A stretch of 64,000 bases of DNA from Microbacterium sp. LWH13-1.2 (GTDB taxonomy: Bacteria; Actinomycetota; Actinomycetes; Actinomycetales; Microbacteriaceae): contig NZ_CP151635.1 of NCBI RefSeq assembly GCF_038397735.1, forward strand, positions 2,728,001 to 2,792,000, read 5' to 3'. The notes under the pieces are model-generated. The model did not search any database, was not told where the DNA came from, and saw nothing but the letters and a program-made list of their open reading frames with translations. Shown here piece after piece: positions 1 to 9,512 of the stretch (position 1 is its first letter; every line of letters begins with the position of its first letter). The translations under genes were made by a program, and so were the position numbers.

Positions 1-278
1 AGCTGACCGAGAAGCGGCCCACGCTCGTCGCCCAGCTGCATCCGGCCACCGCGCGTCGTCACGGGATCGGCGAGGGCGACGGCATCCGCCTCTCCAACTC
101 CCGAGGCACCGTGCAGGCACGCGCCGAGCTGACGCACGACATCCGGCCCGACACGGTGTTCCTGCCGTTCCACTATCCCGATGCCGAGAGCGCGAACCTG
201 CTCACCGACGACCGGGTCGATCCGCACTCGGCCATGCCCGAGTTCAAACGGGCGCTCGTGCAGCTGAGCGCCGTCTGA
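1..278 (+). CDS. C-terminal end of a molybdopterin oxidoreductase, probably assimilatory nitrate reductase (partial)
   Basis: The gene enters from outside the window and its codons are in frame from base 3. About 91 residues remain. They read as the molybdopterin dinucleotide-binding beta-barrel that closes the DMSO-reductase superfamily, including a beta-rich stretch with LSNSRGTV and a tail SANLLTDDRVDPHSAMPEFK. In that family the pattern 'N.LT...DP.S..PEFK' is typical of assimilatory nitrate reductase catalytic subunits (NasA/NasC/NarB), which reduce nitrate to nitrite in the cytoplasm. The nitrate assignment rests on the tail alone; another molybdopterin oxidoreductase is possible. Confidence 0.75.
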   Translation, partial: LTEKRPTLVAQLHPATARRHGIGEGDGIRLSNSRGTVQARAELTHDIRPDTVFLPFHYPDAESANLLTDDRVDPHSAMPEFKRALVQLSAV

Positions 279-291
279 CCCGGGGCGGGTC

Positions 292-1242
292 TCAGTCCTC
301 GGGTTCGCCCGAGAGGATGCCGCGCAGCCAGTCGCGCGCCTCGACGAACACGTCGTCGTCGTAACGGTCGGGATACTGCACGATCTGCCGGTCGGCCCGC
401 GGGTACGACCCGAGGAAGACCACGCGAGGGCTGAAACGACGGATGCCGAGCAGGGCGTCGGCCATGCGCTCGTGCTCGATGTGACCGTCGGCGTCGATCA
501 CGAACCGGTAGCGCCCCAGCTCGTCGCCGATCGGTCGCGATTGGATGAGCGAGAGGTTGATGCCTCGGGTCGAGAACTGCTCGAGCATCTCGAGGAGAGA
601 CCCGGGGTGATCGTTGGGCAGCTCGACGATCAGCGAGGTCTTGTCGGCACCGGTCGGAGCCGGTGCCGTGGTGGTGCGGGTGACGAGGACGAAGCGAGTG
701 ACGGCCTGGGCGTTGTCGCCGATGTCCTCAGCCAGGACGTCGACGTCGAGGTGCTTCACGACCCCGGGAGCGGCGATCGCCGCCTGCGCGGGAAGACCAC
801 CGTCGAGCATGCCGATCGCCGAGGCGACGTTGCTCGCCGCGGGCACGTGCGAGTGCGTCGGCAGGTGCTCGCCGAGCCAGCTGTGGCACTGCGCATAGGC
901 GACGGGGTGCGCTGCGATGACCTGCACGTCTGCCAGCGTGGTGCCGCGGGGCGCCACGAGCACGAAGTTCACCGGTACCAGGTACTCGCCGACGATCCGC
1001 AGGCCCGGCAGCGTGGCCAAGGCATCCTGTGTCGTCGAGACGCCGCCCTCGACCGAGTTCTCGATCGCGATCATGGCGGCATCGCTGCGGCCCTCGAGCA
1101 CGTCGGCGAGCGCCTCGCCGACGTTGTGCACGGCGCGCCAGTCCTGTCCGCGCGCCTCGGCGACCTGTTCGAGCGCCGCTTCGGTGAACGTTCCGGCAGG
1201 GCCGAGATAGCTGTAAGTGCGGCGTTCAGTCACGCGTTTCAC
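292..1242 (-). CDS. pheA: Prephenate dehydratase
   Basis: Monofunctional prephenate dehydratase of 316 residues, converting prephenate to phenylpyruvate in phenylalanine synthesis. The PDT domain covers about residues 10-190, starting with YLGPAGTFTEAAL and ending in the conserved TRF triplet (182-184), whose Thr is catalytic. The ACT regulatory domain covers about 203-285 with GSLLEMLEQF and QSRP (234-237) where most relatives have ESRP, the phenylalanine-sensing segment. A GTG four codons inside (VTERRTYS) is an alternative start. It is divergent from pgm, with about 60 bases between the start codons. The E-to-Q change in ESRP could alter feedback sensitivity, but this is inference. Confidence 0.95.
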   Translation of the reverse strand: MKRVTERRTYSYLGPAGTFTEAALEQVAEARGQDWRAVHNVGEALADVLEGRSDAAMIAIENSVEGGVSTTQDALATLPGLRIVGEYLVPVNFVLVAPRGTTLADVQVIAAHPVAYAQCHSWLGEHLPTHSHVPAASNVASAIGMLDGGLPAQAAIAAPGVVKHLDVDVLAEDIGDNAQAVTRFVLVTRTTTAPAPTGADKTSLIVELPNDHPGSLLEMLEQFSTRGINLSLIQSRPIGDELGRYRFVIDADGHIEHERMADALLGIRRFSPRVVFLGSYPRADRQIVQYPDRYDDDVFVEARDWLRGILSGEPED

Positions 1243-1304
1243 CTTAGGGCAACTCCGAGCGCGCAGAAGATGCGCGGATGCCGAGATGGGGGCAGACTGT
1301 CTGC

Positions 1305-2948
1305 ATGACGAGCCGTGCCGGTCTACCAGCCGAAGAATCCGATCTGATCGATGTCGACGAACTGATCGCCGCCTATTACGACCGCGTCCCGGATCCGGAG
1401 GTCGCCGCCGAACGCGTCGCCTTCGGAACCAGCGGGCACCGCGGCTCCTCCCTCTCGAACAGCTTCAACGAGAACCACATCCTCGCGACGACCCAGGCGA
1501 TCGTCGACTATCGGACCGGCCAGGGCATCACCGGCCCGCTGTTCCTCGGTCGCGACACCCACGCCCTGTCGTTGCCGGCCGAGCGCAGCGCCATCGAGGT
1601 GCTGGTCGCGAACGGCATCGACGTGCGCGTCGACTCGCGCGACTCGTGGGTTCCGACGCCCGCACTCAGCCACGCCATCCTGACCTTCAACCGCGACCTG
1701 GCCCCGGATGCTCCCGGCCGCGCCGACGGCATCGTCGTCACCCCGTCGCACAACCCGCCGCGGGACGGCGGGTTCAAGTACAACCCGCCGCACGGCGGAC
1801 CGGCCGACACCGACGCGACCGGCTGGATCGCCGACCGCGCCAACGAGCTGATCGCCGGCGGCCTGGTCGATGTGAAGCGCGAGCGCTTCGCCGACGTCGA
1901 CTGGGACGCGGTTCCCGGCTACGACTTCCGTGATGCCTACGTGCGGGATCTCGCGACCATCATCGACATCGACGCGATCCGCAGCGCCGGCGTGCGCATA
2001 GGCGCCGACCCGCTGGGTGGAGCCTCGGTCGAGTACTGGGCGCTCATCAAGGAGGTCTACGACCTCGACCTCACGGTCGTGAATCCCGAGGTCGACCCGA
2101 CCTGGCGCTTCATGACGCTCGACTGGGACGAGAAGATCCGCATGGATCCGTCATCCCCCTCGGCGATGGCCTCGCTGGTCGCCAAGAAGGGCGACTACGA
2201 CGTCCTGACGGGCAACGACGCGGATGCCGACCGCCACGGCATCGTCACCCCCGACGCCGGGCTGATGAACCCGAACCACTACCTCGCGGTCGCCATCGAC
2301 TACCTGTTCTCGCACCGCGCCGAGTGGCCGCGCGACGCCGCGATCGGCAAGACCCTCGTGTCGTCGATGATCATCGACCGCGTCGCCGAGTCGCTCGGAC
2401 GCCGCCTGCTCGAGGTGCCCGTCGGCTTCAAGTGGTTCGTGCCCGGGCTGCTCGACGGATCCGTGGCTTTCGGCGGCGAGGAGTCGGCCGGAGCATCGTT
2501 CCTGCGCAAGGACGGCACCGTCTGGTCGACCGACAAGGACGGCATCCTGCTGTGTCTGCTCGCGGCCGAGATCATCGCCGTGACGGGCAAGACGCCGTCG
2601 GAGCGCTACGCCGAGCTGGAGGAGGCCTTCGGTTCGTCGGCCTACCAGCGCGTCGACGCCCCTGCGACGCCGGCGCAGAAGGCGACACTGGGCAAGCTGG
2701 CACCGGATGCCGTGTCGGCGACGACCCTCGCCGGCGAGGAGATCACGGCCAAGCTGTCGCACGCGCCCGGAAACGGCGCAGCGATCGGCGGCCTCAAGGT
2801 GCAGACCGAGCACGCCTGGTTCGCCGCCCGCCCGTCGGGCACGGAGGACGTCTACAAGCTGTATGCCGAGAGCCTGCGCGGCCCGGAGCACCTCGCCGAG
2901 GTGCAGGCCGAGGCTCGCGCCGTGGTGTCGGCCGCGCTCGGCGGCTGA
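1305..2948 (+). CDS. pgm: Phosphoglucomutase (alpha-D-glucose phosphate-specific)
   Basis: Interconverts glucose 1-phosphate and glucose 6-phosphate; 547 residues from the chosen ATG ([16 protein letters not shown]), the usual N-terminus of actinobacterial Pgm. An in-frame ATG at 1278 adds nine residues without homology. The four alpha-D-phosphohexomutase domains are visible: the phosphoserine loop TPSHNPP (Ser near 148), the metal loop [10 protein letters not shown], the sugar-binding loop [10 protein letters not shown] and the phosphate-binding loop [10 protein letters not shown] near the C-terminus. All key residues are present. It faces the glycerate kinase gene convergently with only 21 bases between stops. 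Confidence 0.95.
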   Translation: MTSRAGLPAEESDLIDVDELIAAYYDRVPDPEVAAERVAFGTSGHRGSSLSNSFNENHILATTQAIVDYRTGQGITGPLFLGRDTHALSLPAERSAIEVLVANGIDVRVDSRDSWVPTPALSHAILTFNRDLAPDAPGRADGIVVTPSHNPPRDGGFKYNPPHGGPADTDATGWIADRANELIAGGLVDVKRERFADVDWDAVPGYDFRDAYVRDLATIIDIDAIRSAGVRIGADPLGGASVEYWALIKEVYDLDLTVVNPEVDPTWRFMTLDWDEKIRMDPSSPSAMASLVAKKGDYDVLTGNDADADRHGIVTPDAGLMNPNHYLAVAIDYLFSHRAEWPRDAAIGKTLVSSMIIDRVAESLGRRLLEVPVGFKWFVPGLLDGSVAFGGEESAGASFLRKDGTVWSTDKDGILLCLLAAEIIAVTGKTPSERYAELEEAFGSSAYQRVDAPATPAQKATLGKLAPDAVSATTLAGEEITAKLSHAPGNGAAIGGLKVQTEHAWFAARPSGTEDVYKLYAESLRGPEHLAEVQAEARAVVSAALGG

Positions 2949-2969
2949 GTCTCGCCGATGCCCGCTCGG

Positions 2970-4070
2970 TCAGACCGACCGCGCGAGCACCGCCCCCGCC
3001 TCGCGCAGCCAGCGGGCGGGTTCGGCGAGCGCGGCATCCGACGACCCCGCGATGTGGGTCAGCGAGGCGGATGCCGCGAACAGCGACGCGTCGGAGTCGG
3101 GCGTGATGCGTCCGGCGGCGAGCAGAGCCGTCGCCCCCGCTGACGCGGCGAGGCCCGCGATGAACGAGGGAACCTTGCCGTCGCCGGACTGTCCGTCGTA
3201 CGAGCCCTCGCCCGTGATGACGATGTCGGCGTCGGCGATCGCCCCCGCGAGTCCGATGAGCTCTGCGACTTCGGCCGCTCCCGGGGCGAGCGTCGCCCCC
3301 CAGGCGACCAGCGCCCCGCCGGTGCCCCCGGCGGCGCCGGTGCCGGCGAGAGCGGCGTCGAGTGCGAGCAGGCCGGCGAGGCGCGCGAGCGCGGCATCCA
3401 CCCGCGTGATGTCGTCGCCGGCGAGGCCTTTCTGCGGGCCGAACACCGCAGCCGCACCGCGGGCGCCGACGAGCGGGTTGGTCACGTCGGTGAGCACCCG
3501 CACCTCCGGGGCAGGGCGCAGACCGGTCAGGTCGACCGAGGCGATGTCGGCGAGGCCTCGGGCACCGCGCGCGACCGGGTCGCCCGCGACGTCGAGGAAG
3601 CGGGCGCCGAGCGCCGACAGCATCCCGGTGCCGCCGTCGGTCGACGCGCTCGACCCGATGCCGACGACCAGTCGCGAGACGCCGTGGTCGAGGGCTGCGG
3701 CGATGGCCTGGCCGAAGCCGGTGGTGTCGGCGTCCCACGGGCGCAGCTCGTCGAGCAGCTCGATGCCCGAGGTCGAGGCCAGATCCACGACGGCGGTACC
3801 GCCGGGGGCATCGGCAACAGGAGGAAGCAGCAGCCAGCTCGTCTCGATGCGGGCGCCTGCAGGGCCGTCGACGACCACCGGAACACGGCGAGCGCCGGGC
3901 ACCGCGGCCTCGAACGCCGCGACGGTGCCTTCCCCTCCGTCAGCCATCGGACGGTGCACGAACGTCGCGGTCGGATCGACCGACGCCCAGCCCTCAGCCA
4001 GGGATGCCGCTGCATCCGCCGCAGTAATCGTGCCCTTGAAGCTGTCGGGGGCGAGGACCACCCGGGTCAT
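2970..4070 (-). CDS. Glycerate kinase (GK-II/GarK-GlxK type)
   Basis: Phosphorylates D-glycerate, feeding it into glycolysis. At 366 residues it has the family's normal length. It opens with VVLAPDSFKGT and contains RPMADGGEGTV, VVGIGSSASTDGGTGML and ITGEGSYDGQS, the phosphate and substrate loops of the GarK/GlxK family. Its ATG overlaps the stop of the upstream LacI gene by four bases, so the two are translationally coupled and the regulator probably controls the kinase. Glycerate often arises from glyoxylate, glucarate/galactarate or hydroxypyruvate; the adjacent sugar-catabolism operon is a possible supplier (inference). Whether the product is 2- or 3-phosphoglycerate cannot be told. Confidence 0.93.
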   Translation of the reverse strand: MTRVVLAPDSFKGTITAADAAASLAEGWASVDPTATFVHRPMADGGEGTVAAFEAAVPGARRVPVVVDGPAGARIETSWLLLPPVADAPGGTAVVDLASTSGIELLDELRPWDADTTGFGQAIAAALDHGVSRLVVGIGSSASTDGGTGMLSALGARFLDVAGDPVARGARGLADIASVDLTGLRPAPEVRVLTDVTNPLVGARGAAAVFGPQKGLAGDDITRVDAALARLAGLLALDAALAGTGAAGGTGGALVAWGATLAPGAAEVAELIGLAGAIADADIVITGEGSYDGQSGDGKVPSFIAGLAASAGATALLAAGRITPDSDASLFAASASLTHIAGSSDAALAEPARWLREAGAVLARSV

Positions 4071-5137
4071 CGTTCGATGTCAGGTTCGATGCCAGGGGTG
4101 CTCGCCCGCACGGCCACCTCGAGCGGCAGTGTCGCCTGCTCCCAGTCGGCGTCGACCGTCGCGCGGAAGGCCTGGTAGCCGACCTCGCTCAGCGGCACGC
4201 GCACGGTCGTGAGCGCCGGGGTCACGTCGCTCGACGAGGGGACATCGTCGAAGCCGCACACCGCGATGTCGGTGCCGATCTCGCGCCCTGCATCACGGAT
4301 CGCCGACATGGCGCCGATCGCGACGACGTCGCTCATCCCGAACACGAGAGTCCCCGGCTCGACCCCGTCGGCGAGTGCGGCGCTCATGGCCTGCACGCCC
4401 GATTCGCGGCGGAAGTCGCCGCGGAGCACACGGTCGATCGCGCCGCCGCCGGACTCGAAGCCGGCGCGGAACCCGGCGAGGCGCTCATCGGAGGTCAGCA
4501 CGCCCTCGGCCGCAGCGATCGCGACGGCCGAGCGGTAGCCGAGCGCCGCCATGCGCCGACCGAGATCCTCGGCCCCGGCTCGGTTGTCGATCTCGACGTG
4601 CCGGTTCTCGGCGCTGCCCGCACCGAATGTCACGACGCGTCCGCCGAAGCGGGCGTACTCGGCCAGTTCGCGCACGGTGTCGGAGTCGGTCGGCTCCTTC
4701 GTACGGGAGGCGGCGAGAATGAGACCCTGTGGCCGCTGTCCTCTGAGAGCGCGCACGATGCGCGCCTCTCGGGCCGGATCGCGCTCGGTGATCGCGATCG
4801 TGACGACGAGTCCCTGCTCGTCGGCTCCGCGAGCGACACCGGCGGCTATCAGACCGAAGTACGGGTCGGCGATGTCGGCGACCAGCAGCGCGATCACGGG
4901 AGAGGTGCCGCGGGCCGTCGCCTGCGCCGACACGTTGGCCGTGTACCCCAGTTCGGCTGCCGCCTGCTCGACCTTCTCGCGGAAGGACTCGGCGACCTTG
5001 CGCTCGGATCCGTTGAGGACGCGGGATGCCGTGGCGAGCGAGACACCGGCCTCACGGGCGACGTCGTGCAGGGTCGGGGCGGCGCCTCGCGCGTGACGCG
5101 GCTGACGCACGCGGGAAGGGCTTTCCGGCTGGTTCAT
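4067..5137 (-). CDS. LacI-family transcriptional regulator
   Basis: A 356-residue sugar-responsive repressor. The LacI helix-turn-helix is at about residues 23-70 (TLHDVAREAGVSLATASRVL, then hinge helix NVSAQATARG), followed by a periplasmic-binding-protein-like effector domain (PVIALLVADIADPYF) and a C-terminal segment with VCGFDDVPSSSDVTPALTTV. The first 20 residues are a basic, Pro-rich tail. It is the first gene of a two-gene unit with glycerate kinase (4-base overlap). The ligand is unknown; a substrate-binding loop cannot be assigned to a sugar from sequence alone. Confidence 0.92.
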   Translation of the reverse strand: MNQPESPSRVRQPRHARGAAPTLHDVAREAGVSLATASRVLNGSERKVAESFREKVEQAAAELGYTANVSAQATARGTSPVIALLVADIADPYFGLIAAGVARGADEQGLVVTIAITERDPAREARIVRALRGQRPQGLILAASRTKEPTDSDTVRELAEYARFGGRVVTFGAGSAENRHVEIDNRAGAEDLGRRMAALGYRSAVAIAAAEGVLTSDERLAGFRAGFESGGGAIDRVLRGDFRRESGVQAMSAALADGVEPGTLVFGMSDVVAIGAMSAIRDAGREIGTDIAVCGFDDVPSSSDVTPALTTVRVPLSEVGYQAFRATVDADWEQATLPLEVAVRASTPGIEPDIER

Positions 5138-5220
5138 GCCCCGAGCATACTGCGGGAGGACCGCGAGGACGGGGAGTGGAGAGGCATCGCGCAGCGGCGC
5201 GTCAGGGCAGACACAGGGCC

Positions 5221-5979
5221 TCAGATCGACAGGTACGAGCGCAGAGCCGCGGCCTCGCCCCGCAGCAGCGCCGGGTCGTCACCGGGGACGAACTCGAGCA
5301 GTGCATCCCGGGGCGGCCGAGAGGATGCCAGCGCCTCGGCGAAGAAACGCGTCCACAGCGCATCCCTCGCCCGCAGCGGCAGGCGCTCCTGCACGGGCCA
5401 CCAGGAGAAGACGTGCGCGGCGGTGGTGTGCGCGGCGAGGTCGCGATACTCGCCGAGCACGGCGTCGACGGTCGCGGCGACCGTCGGCTGCCAGTAGGTG
5501 CTGAGTGCCGGGCTGTTCACGTCGGCGAGCAGTCGCAGCGTGGTCGGCGCCGTGTCGGCGAGCGTGCCCGAGTGGAACTCGAGGGCCAGGCCGATGCCCC
5601 GCTCCTCCGCCTCGGCCGCCGCATCGCGCAGACGGGCGACGATGTCGGCCCAGTGCTCGGCCGACGCCTCCGACGAGCCGAGGGGCCCCGCCCAGACGCG
5701 CACCCGGTCGACGCCGAGCGCCTCGGCGCTGTCGAGGACGGGCGTGAGCTCTTCATCGGCCCCTGCCCGGAAGTACGACCCGTACGAGCACGACGACAGA
5801 CCGGCATCCGCCGTCTCGGTGGCCACCTGCGCGGCACGCTCGATATCGCCGACCGGCACATGCACGTCGGCACCCCACTCGATGACCTCGAGCTCGGCTT
5901 CTGCCGCGAGCCCGATGACCTCTTCGGGCTCGAGCGAACGGAAGGTCACCGAGCAGAGCCCTGGGCGGATCTTCGTCAT
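5221..5979 (-). CDS. Sugar phosphate isomerase/epimerase family protein (TIM barrel)
   Basis: A 252-residue AP-endonuclease-2-type TIM barrel (xylose-isomerase-like). Recognisable strands carry LEVIEWGADVHVP, SCSYGSYFRAG, RVRVWAGPLGSS, LALEFHSGTLAD and FVPGDDP, placing acidic and His residues at strand ends as in metal-dependent keto-sugar isomerases and epimerases. It lies at the distal end of the Gfo/Idh-DUF993-isomerase run but about 200 bases from the last of those genes and past a hairpin, so it may have its own transcript. The substrate is not known; a second, different barrel of this superfamily lies just upstream. Confidence 0.85.
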   Translation of the reverse strand: MTKIRPGLCSVTFRSLEPEEVIGLAAEAELEVIEWGADVHVPVGDIERAAQVATETADAGLSSCSYGSYFRAGADEELTPVLDSAEALGVDRVRVWAGPLGSSEASAEHWADIVARLRDAAAEAEERGIGLALEFHSGTLADTAPTTLRLLADVNSPALSTYWQPTVAATVDAVLGEYRDLAAHTTAAHVFSWWPVQERLPLRARDALWTRFFAEALASSRPPRDALLEFVPGDDPALLRGEAAALRSYLSI

Positions 5980-6129
5980 GGATTCATCCTCTCAAGGAGC
6001 GGCCCGGACGTCTCGGGGGTTGCCTCGTGGCCGATCTCCGCCTAGCGGTGCCGAAGATGCGACGGATGCCGGCGGCACACGGATGCCGGAGGCACCCGGA
6101 TGACCGGAACGAGCGCATGACCGGGGTCT

Positions 6130-6161
6130 GACCGGGCGCGGTCCGAGACCGCCGCCCGGTC
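6130..6161 (-). terminator. Hairpin downstream of the isomerase gene
   Basis: Nine-base outer arms GACCGGGCG and CGCCCGGTC (6130-6138 and 6153-6161) enclose four further pairs (GGTC/GACC) with a three-base loop. It starts 16 bases below the stop of the upstream isomerase gene. No U-tract follows, which is common for actinobacterial terminators, so function is only likely. Confidence 0.4.
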
Positions 6162-6177
6162 GACCCCGGCACGCCCG

Positions 6178-7041
6178 TCAGCGCAGGTGCGGCGAGACCG
6201 CGGCCCCGAAGGTCTCGGCCGTGCGCCGCACGACGTTCTCGGGAGCATCCGCCCAGATGTCGGCGTTGAAGATCTCGACCTCGATGTCGCGGTCGTAGCC
6301 CGTCTCGATCACGGCGCGCGTGAGCGAGGCGAAGTCGATCACGCCGTCGCCCGTGTAGTGCCGCGACAGCAGCACGTCGGCGGCGAGCGGGGTCTTCCAG
6401 TCGCACACCTGATAGGTCGCGATGCGGCCCTCTCGGCCGGCGCGGGCGATCTGCTCGAGCACCTGCGGATCCCACCAGATGTGGAAGGTGTCGACCGCGG
6501 CGCCCACCACATCGGCGTCGAAGTCGGCCGCGATGTCGAGCGCCTGGCCGAGGGTCGAGACGACGGCGCGGTCGGAGGCGTACATCGGATGCAGGGGCTC
6601 GATCGCGAGCTGCACGCCCGCGGCCTTCGCATCGGCCGCGAGCACGCCGATCGCGTCGCGCACCCGCTCACGCGCGCCGATCAGGTCGCGCGAACCGGCG
6701 GGGATACCGCCTGCGACGAGTACGAGCACAGCCGTGGATCCCTCGTCGCCCGCGGCTGCGAGGGTCGCGGTCTCCTCGATCGCGCGGCGGTTGTCGTCGA
6801 GTGCGGCGACGCGCTCCGGCCCCTCGGGGAGGGTGAAGAAGCCGCCACGGCAGTGCGTCGTGAACCGCAGACCCGAGTCCGTGAGCATGCGTGCCGCGAC
6901 GTCGAGGCCGACCTCGTTCACCGGCTCGCGCCACAGACCGATGGCCTGGATTCCGGCATCCGCCGTGACCCGCAGCGCGGTCGCGAGATCGGCGTGCTTG
7001 ACCGTTGCCTGGTTGATCGACAGGCGAGGGTCGACGGTCAT
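6178..7041 (-). CDS. Sugar phosphate isomerase/epimerase family protein (TIM barrel)
   Basis: A 287-residue xylose-isomerase-like TIM barrel starting MTVDPRLSINQATVKHADL; longer upstream reading frame is a run of Arg-rich shadow sequence. Visible elements are GLWREPVNEVG, FTTHCRGGFF, GVQLAIEPLHPMYA (conserved Glu, His), GAAVDTFHIWWDP (Asp, His) and DIEVEIFNADIW (Glu), which are the metal-site positions of this superfamily. The ATG overlaps the stop of the DUF993 gene (ATGA, 7038-7041), so it is coupled to it. It probably isomerises or epimerises an intermediate made by the Gfo/Idh dehydrogenase of the same operon (inference). It might also be a hydroxypyruvate isomerase relative. Confidence 0.88.
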   Translation of the reverse strand: MTVDPRLSINQATVKHADLATALRVTADAGIQAIGLWREPVNEVGLDVAARMLTDSGLRFTTHCRGGFFTLPEGPERVAALDDNRRAIEETATLAAAGDEGSTAVLVLVAGGIPAGSRDLIGARERVRDAIGVLAADAKAAGVQLAIEPLHPMYASDRAVVSTLGQALDIAADFDADVVGAAVDTFHIWWDPQVLEQIARAGREGRIATYQVCDWKTPLAADVLLSRHYTGDGVIDFASLTRAVIETGYDRDIEVEIFNADIWADAPENVVRRTAETFGAAVSPHLR

Positions 7042-8225
7042 GCGTACACCCTCCCTGAATCGACGCCGTTCAGGCGCAGCATCCCGTGCCAGCGCTCGCG
7101 CGCGAGCTCGGGGTTCTCGAGAGCGAGCGAGGCGTTCGCCAGCTCGACGATGCGGCTGAGGTGCGGAAGGCTCCGCGCCGAGTGCAGCCCGCCGACCATC
7201 TGGAACGCGGGCTGGTGCCCGTTGAGCCACGCGAGGAAGGCGACGCCCGTCTTGTAGTAGAACGTCGGAGCCGCGAACACCTGACGGCTGAGCTCTTCGG
7301 TCGGGCCGAGGATCTCGAGGTAGTGCGCGGGGTCCCCGGCATCCAGCGCCTGGATCGCCGCAGACGCGACCGGGGTGATCGCCGCGAACGCGCCGAGCAG
7401 CGCGTCGGAGTGGCCATCGCCCTGGCCCACGGTGTCTCCGCCGATCAGGCCGACGTAGTTGAAGTCGTCGCCGGTGAACATGCGCACACCCTGTGGCAGA
7501 TGCTCGCGCACCGAGATCTCGGACTCGGCGTTCAAGAGGCTCATCTTCACGCCGGCGACCTTGTCGGGGTTCTCGGCGATCACGTCGAGCAGCACAGCGG
7601 ATGCCGTCTGCCAGTCGTCCGCGCCGAAGTAGCCGGCGAGCTCGGGGTCGAAGGCCGTGCCGAGCCAGTGCAGCACGACCGGCACCGTGGCCGATGCGAG
7701 CACCTCGCGGTACACGCGACGGTAGTCGTCGGCGTTGTCGGCGACGCGGGCCAGATGGCGCGAGGCCATGAGCACAGGACCTGCGCCCTGCTCCTCGGTG
7801 AAGTGCAGCTGCTCCTTGTAGGCGTCGATCACCTGGTCGAGCGAGATGTGCGACTCGGCGACGTGATCGGTGTTGACGCCGACCACCACCGAGCCGGCCT
7901 CTTCGCGGGCGACCTCGGCACTGCGGGCGATGAGCTCACGCGTCGCCGCGGCATCCAAGCCCATGTTGCGCTGCGCGGTGTCCATGGCGTCGGCGACGCC
8001 GAGACCCCACGAGTACACATTGCGGCGGAACGCGAGCGTCGAGTCCCAGTCGATGTCGGCGGGCTGCCCCGGAGTGTTGTCGGCGTGCACCTTCGGCACG
8101 ACGTGGGCGGCGGCGTAGGCGACGCGACTCTGCAGCGGCGAGGTCGGGCGGGAGTATCCGCCGCCCTCGCGCAGCTCGGCATCCGTCACCGCACCCGCGG
8201 CGTCGAGAAGTCGGAGAGTGGTCAT
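7038..8225 (-). CDS. DUF993 protein, dihydrodipicolinate-synthase-like aldolase fold
   Basis: A 395-residue member of DUF993, a family that resembles class I aldolases of the DapA superfamily. The start MTTLRLLDAAGAVTDAEL follows the stop of the Gfo/Idh gene by two bases; the reading frame further upstream is shadow sequence. Barrel strands can be followed: SVVVGVNTDHVA, GPVLMASRHLA, VPVVLHWLGTAF, KVAGVKMSLLNAE (a Lys on the strand where DapA carries its Schiff-base Lys) and VRMFTGDDFNYVGL. The reaction is not established. From the operon it may cleave a keto-sugar acid, but that is inference; the lysine role is by analogy only. Confidence 0.85.
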   Translation of the reverse strand: MTTLRLLDAAGAVTDAELREGGGYSRPTSPLQSRVAYAAAHVVPKVHADNTPGQPADIDWDSTLAFRRNVYSWGLGVADAMDTAQRNMGLDAAATRELIARSAEVAREEAGSVVVGVNTDHVAESHISLDQVIDAYKEQLHFTEEQGAGPVLMASRHLARVADNADDYRRVYREVLASATVPVVLHWLGTAFDPELAGYFGADDWQTASAVLLDVIAENPDKVAGVKMSLLNAESEISVREHLPQGVRMFTGDDFNYVGLIGGDTVGQGDGHSDALLGAFAAITPVASAAIQALDAGDPAHYLEILGPTEELSRQVFAAPTFYYKTGVAFLAWLNGHQPAFQMVGGLHSARSLPHLSRIVELANASLALENPELARERWHGMLRLNGVDSGRVYA

Positions 8226-8227
8226 GC

Positions 8228-9391
8228 TCAGTCCAGCGTCAGCGGTTCGAGAGCGACCTTGCGGCCTTCGGCGCTGGAGGTCAGGCCCGCCTCGGCGAAC
8301 TGCACACCGCGGGCACCCGAGAGCAGGTCGAAGGGATACTTCGTGCCCTCGACGAACGAGACCAGGTACTCCTCCCACTGCTGGCGGAAGCCGTTGATGA
8401 AGACATCATTGGTGGGCACCTGCTGCCAGTCGATGTCGTAGTCGTGGCTGTCCTCGAGGTCCGGGTTCCACACCGGCTTCGGCGTCGCGTTGCGCGGCTG
8501 GATCTTGGCGCCGAAGAGTCCGACGACGGCCGACCCGTGGGTGCCGTCGACCTGGAACTCCACGAGCTCGTCGCGGTTGACGCGCACGGTCCAGCTGGAG
8601 TTGATCTCGGCGACGATGCCGCCCTCGATCTCGAAGATGCCGTACGCGGCATCCTCGGCGGTGGCGGTGTAGTGCTCGCCGTTCTCGTCCCAGCGGTCGG
8701 CGATGTGCACGGCAGCCTGCGCGTAGACGCTCGTGACCTCGCCGAACAGGTTCTCGAGCACGTAGTTCCAATGCGGGAACATGTCGACGATGATGCCGCC
8801 GCCGTCTTCGGTGCGGTAGTTCCAGCTCGGGCGCTGCGCCGGCTGCCAATCGCCCTCGAACACCCAGTATCCGAACTCGCCGCGCACCGACAGGATGCGG
8901 CCGAAGAAGCCCGAGTCGATGAGGCGCTTGAGCTTCTGCAGGCCCGGCAGGTAGAGCTTGTCGTGCACGACGCCGGTCTTGACGCCGGCCTCTTCGGCGA
9001 GGCGCGCGAGTTCGAGGGCCTCGTCGAACGACTCGGCGGTCGGCTTCTCGGTGTAGATCGCCTTTCCTGCCGCGATCGCCTTACGAAGGGCCGACGCGCG
9101 GGCCTTGGTCACGAGGAAGTCGGCGTAGATCTCCCATTTCGGGTCGGCGAGCGCCGCGTCGAGATCGGTCGTGTAGTCCTCGATGCCGTGCTTCGCGGCG
9201 AGCTCGGCGAGCTTGGCCTCGTTGCGTCCGACCAGCAGGGGCTTCACCGTGATGCGGGATCCGTCGGGCAGCTCGATGCCGCCCGCGTCGCGGATCGCGA
9301 GGATCGAGCGCACGAGGTGCTGGCGGTAGCCCATGCGCCCGGAGACGCCGTTCATGATGATCCCGATCTCGCGGGTTGTCGCCTGTGACAT
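8228..9391 (-). CDS. Gfo/Idh/MocA-family NAD(P)-dependent oxidoreductase
   Basis: A 387-residue sugar/polyol dehydrogenase. The Rossmann part starts GIIMNGVSGRMGYRQHL, an unusual dinucleotide loop in which GxSGxMG replaces GxGxxG. The catalytic lysine motif appears as YTEKPTAES, and KTGVVHDKLYLPG and GGIIVDMFPHWNYV follow, supplying the catalytic His region. The start MSQATTREIG is chosen because it has a purine-rich ribosome-binding stretch (AGAGAAGAGA) and no homology lies upstream; an ATG at 9454 is unlikely. This is the first gene of the operon 9391-6178 and lies under two LacI-type operators. The substrate is unknown. Confidence 0.9.
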   Translation of the reverse strand: MSQATTREIGIIMNGVSGRMGYRQHLVRSILAIRDAGGIELPDGSRITVKPLLVGRNEAKLAELAAKHGIEDYTTDLDAALADPKWEIYADFLVTKARASALRKAIAAGKAIYTEKPTAESFDEALELARLAEEAGVKTGVVHDKLYLPGLQKLKRLIDSGFFGRILSVRGEFGYWVFEGDWQPAQRPSWNYRTEDGGGIIVDMFPHWNYVLENLFGEVTSVYAQAAVHIADRWDENGEHYTATAEDAAYGIFEIEGGIVAEINSSWTVRVNRDELVEFQVDGTHGSAVVGLFGAKIQPRNATPKPVWNPDLEDSHDYDIDWQQVPTNDVFINGFRQQWEEYLVSFVEGTKYPFDLLSGARGVQFAEAGLTSSAEGRKVALEPLTLD

Positions 9392-9458
9392 TGCTGGTCC
9401 GTTCTCTTCTCTCAGATCCCGCACGCTCTGCGGGGAAACTCTGGGGGCGTTCATTGCG

Positions 9459-9472
9459 GGTAAGCGCTTTCC
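9459..9472. promoter_or_regulatory. LacI-type operator candidate 1
   Basis: GGTAAGCGCTTTCC, a near-perfect palindrome around AAGCGCTT, fits the LacI/CcpA-family consensus with a central CpG. It lies 68 bases upstream of the Gfo/Idh start and is the likely target of the LacI protein encoded at 9737-10756. Confidence 0.65.
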
Positions 9473-9512
9473 GACAGCATGCCATGCCGCGGCCCGGTGC
9501 GCAAGCGGAGGT

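Noticed and set aside
2707..4212. A 501-codon plus-strand open frame over glycerate kinase
   Set aside because: Low-complexity Ala/Ser/Arg product in the shadow of two well-recognised minus-strand genes.
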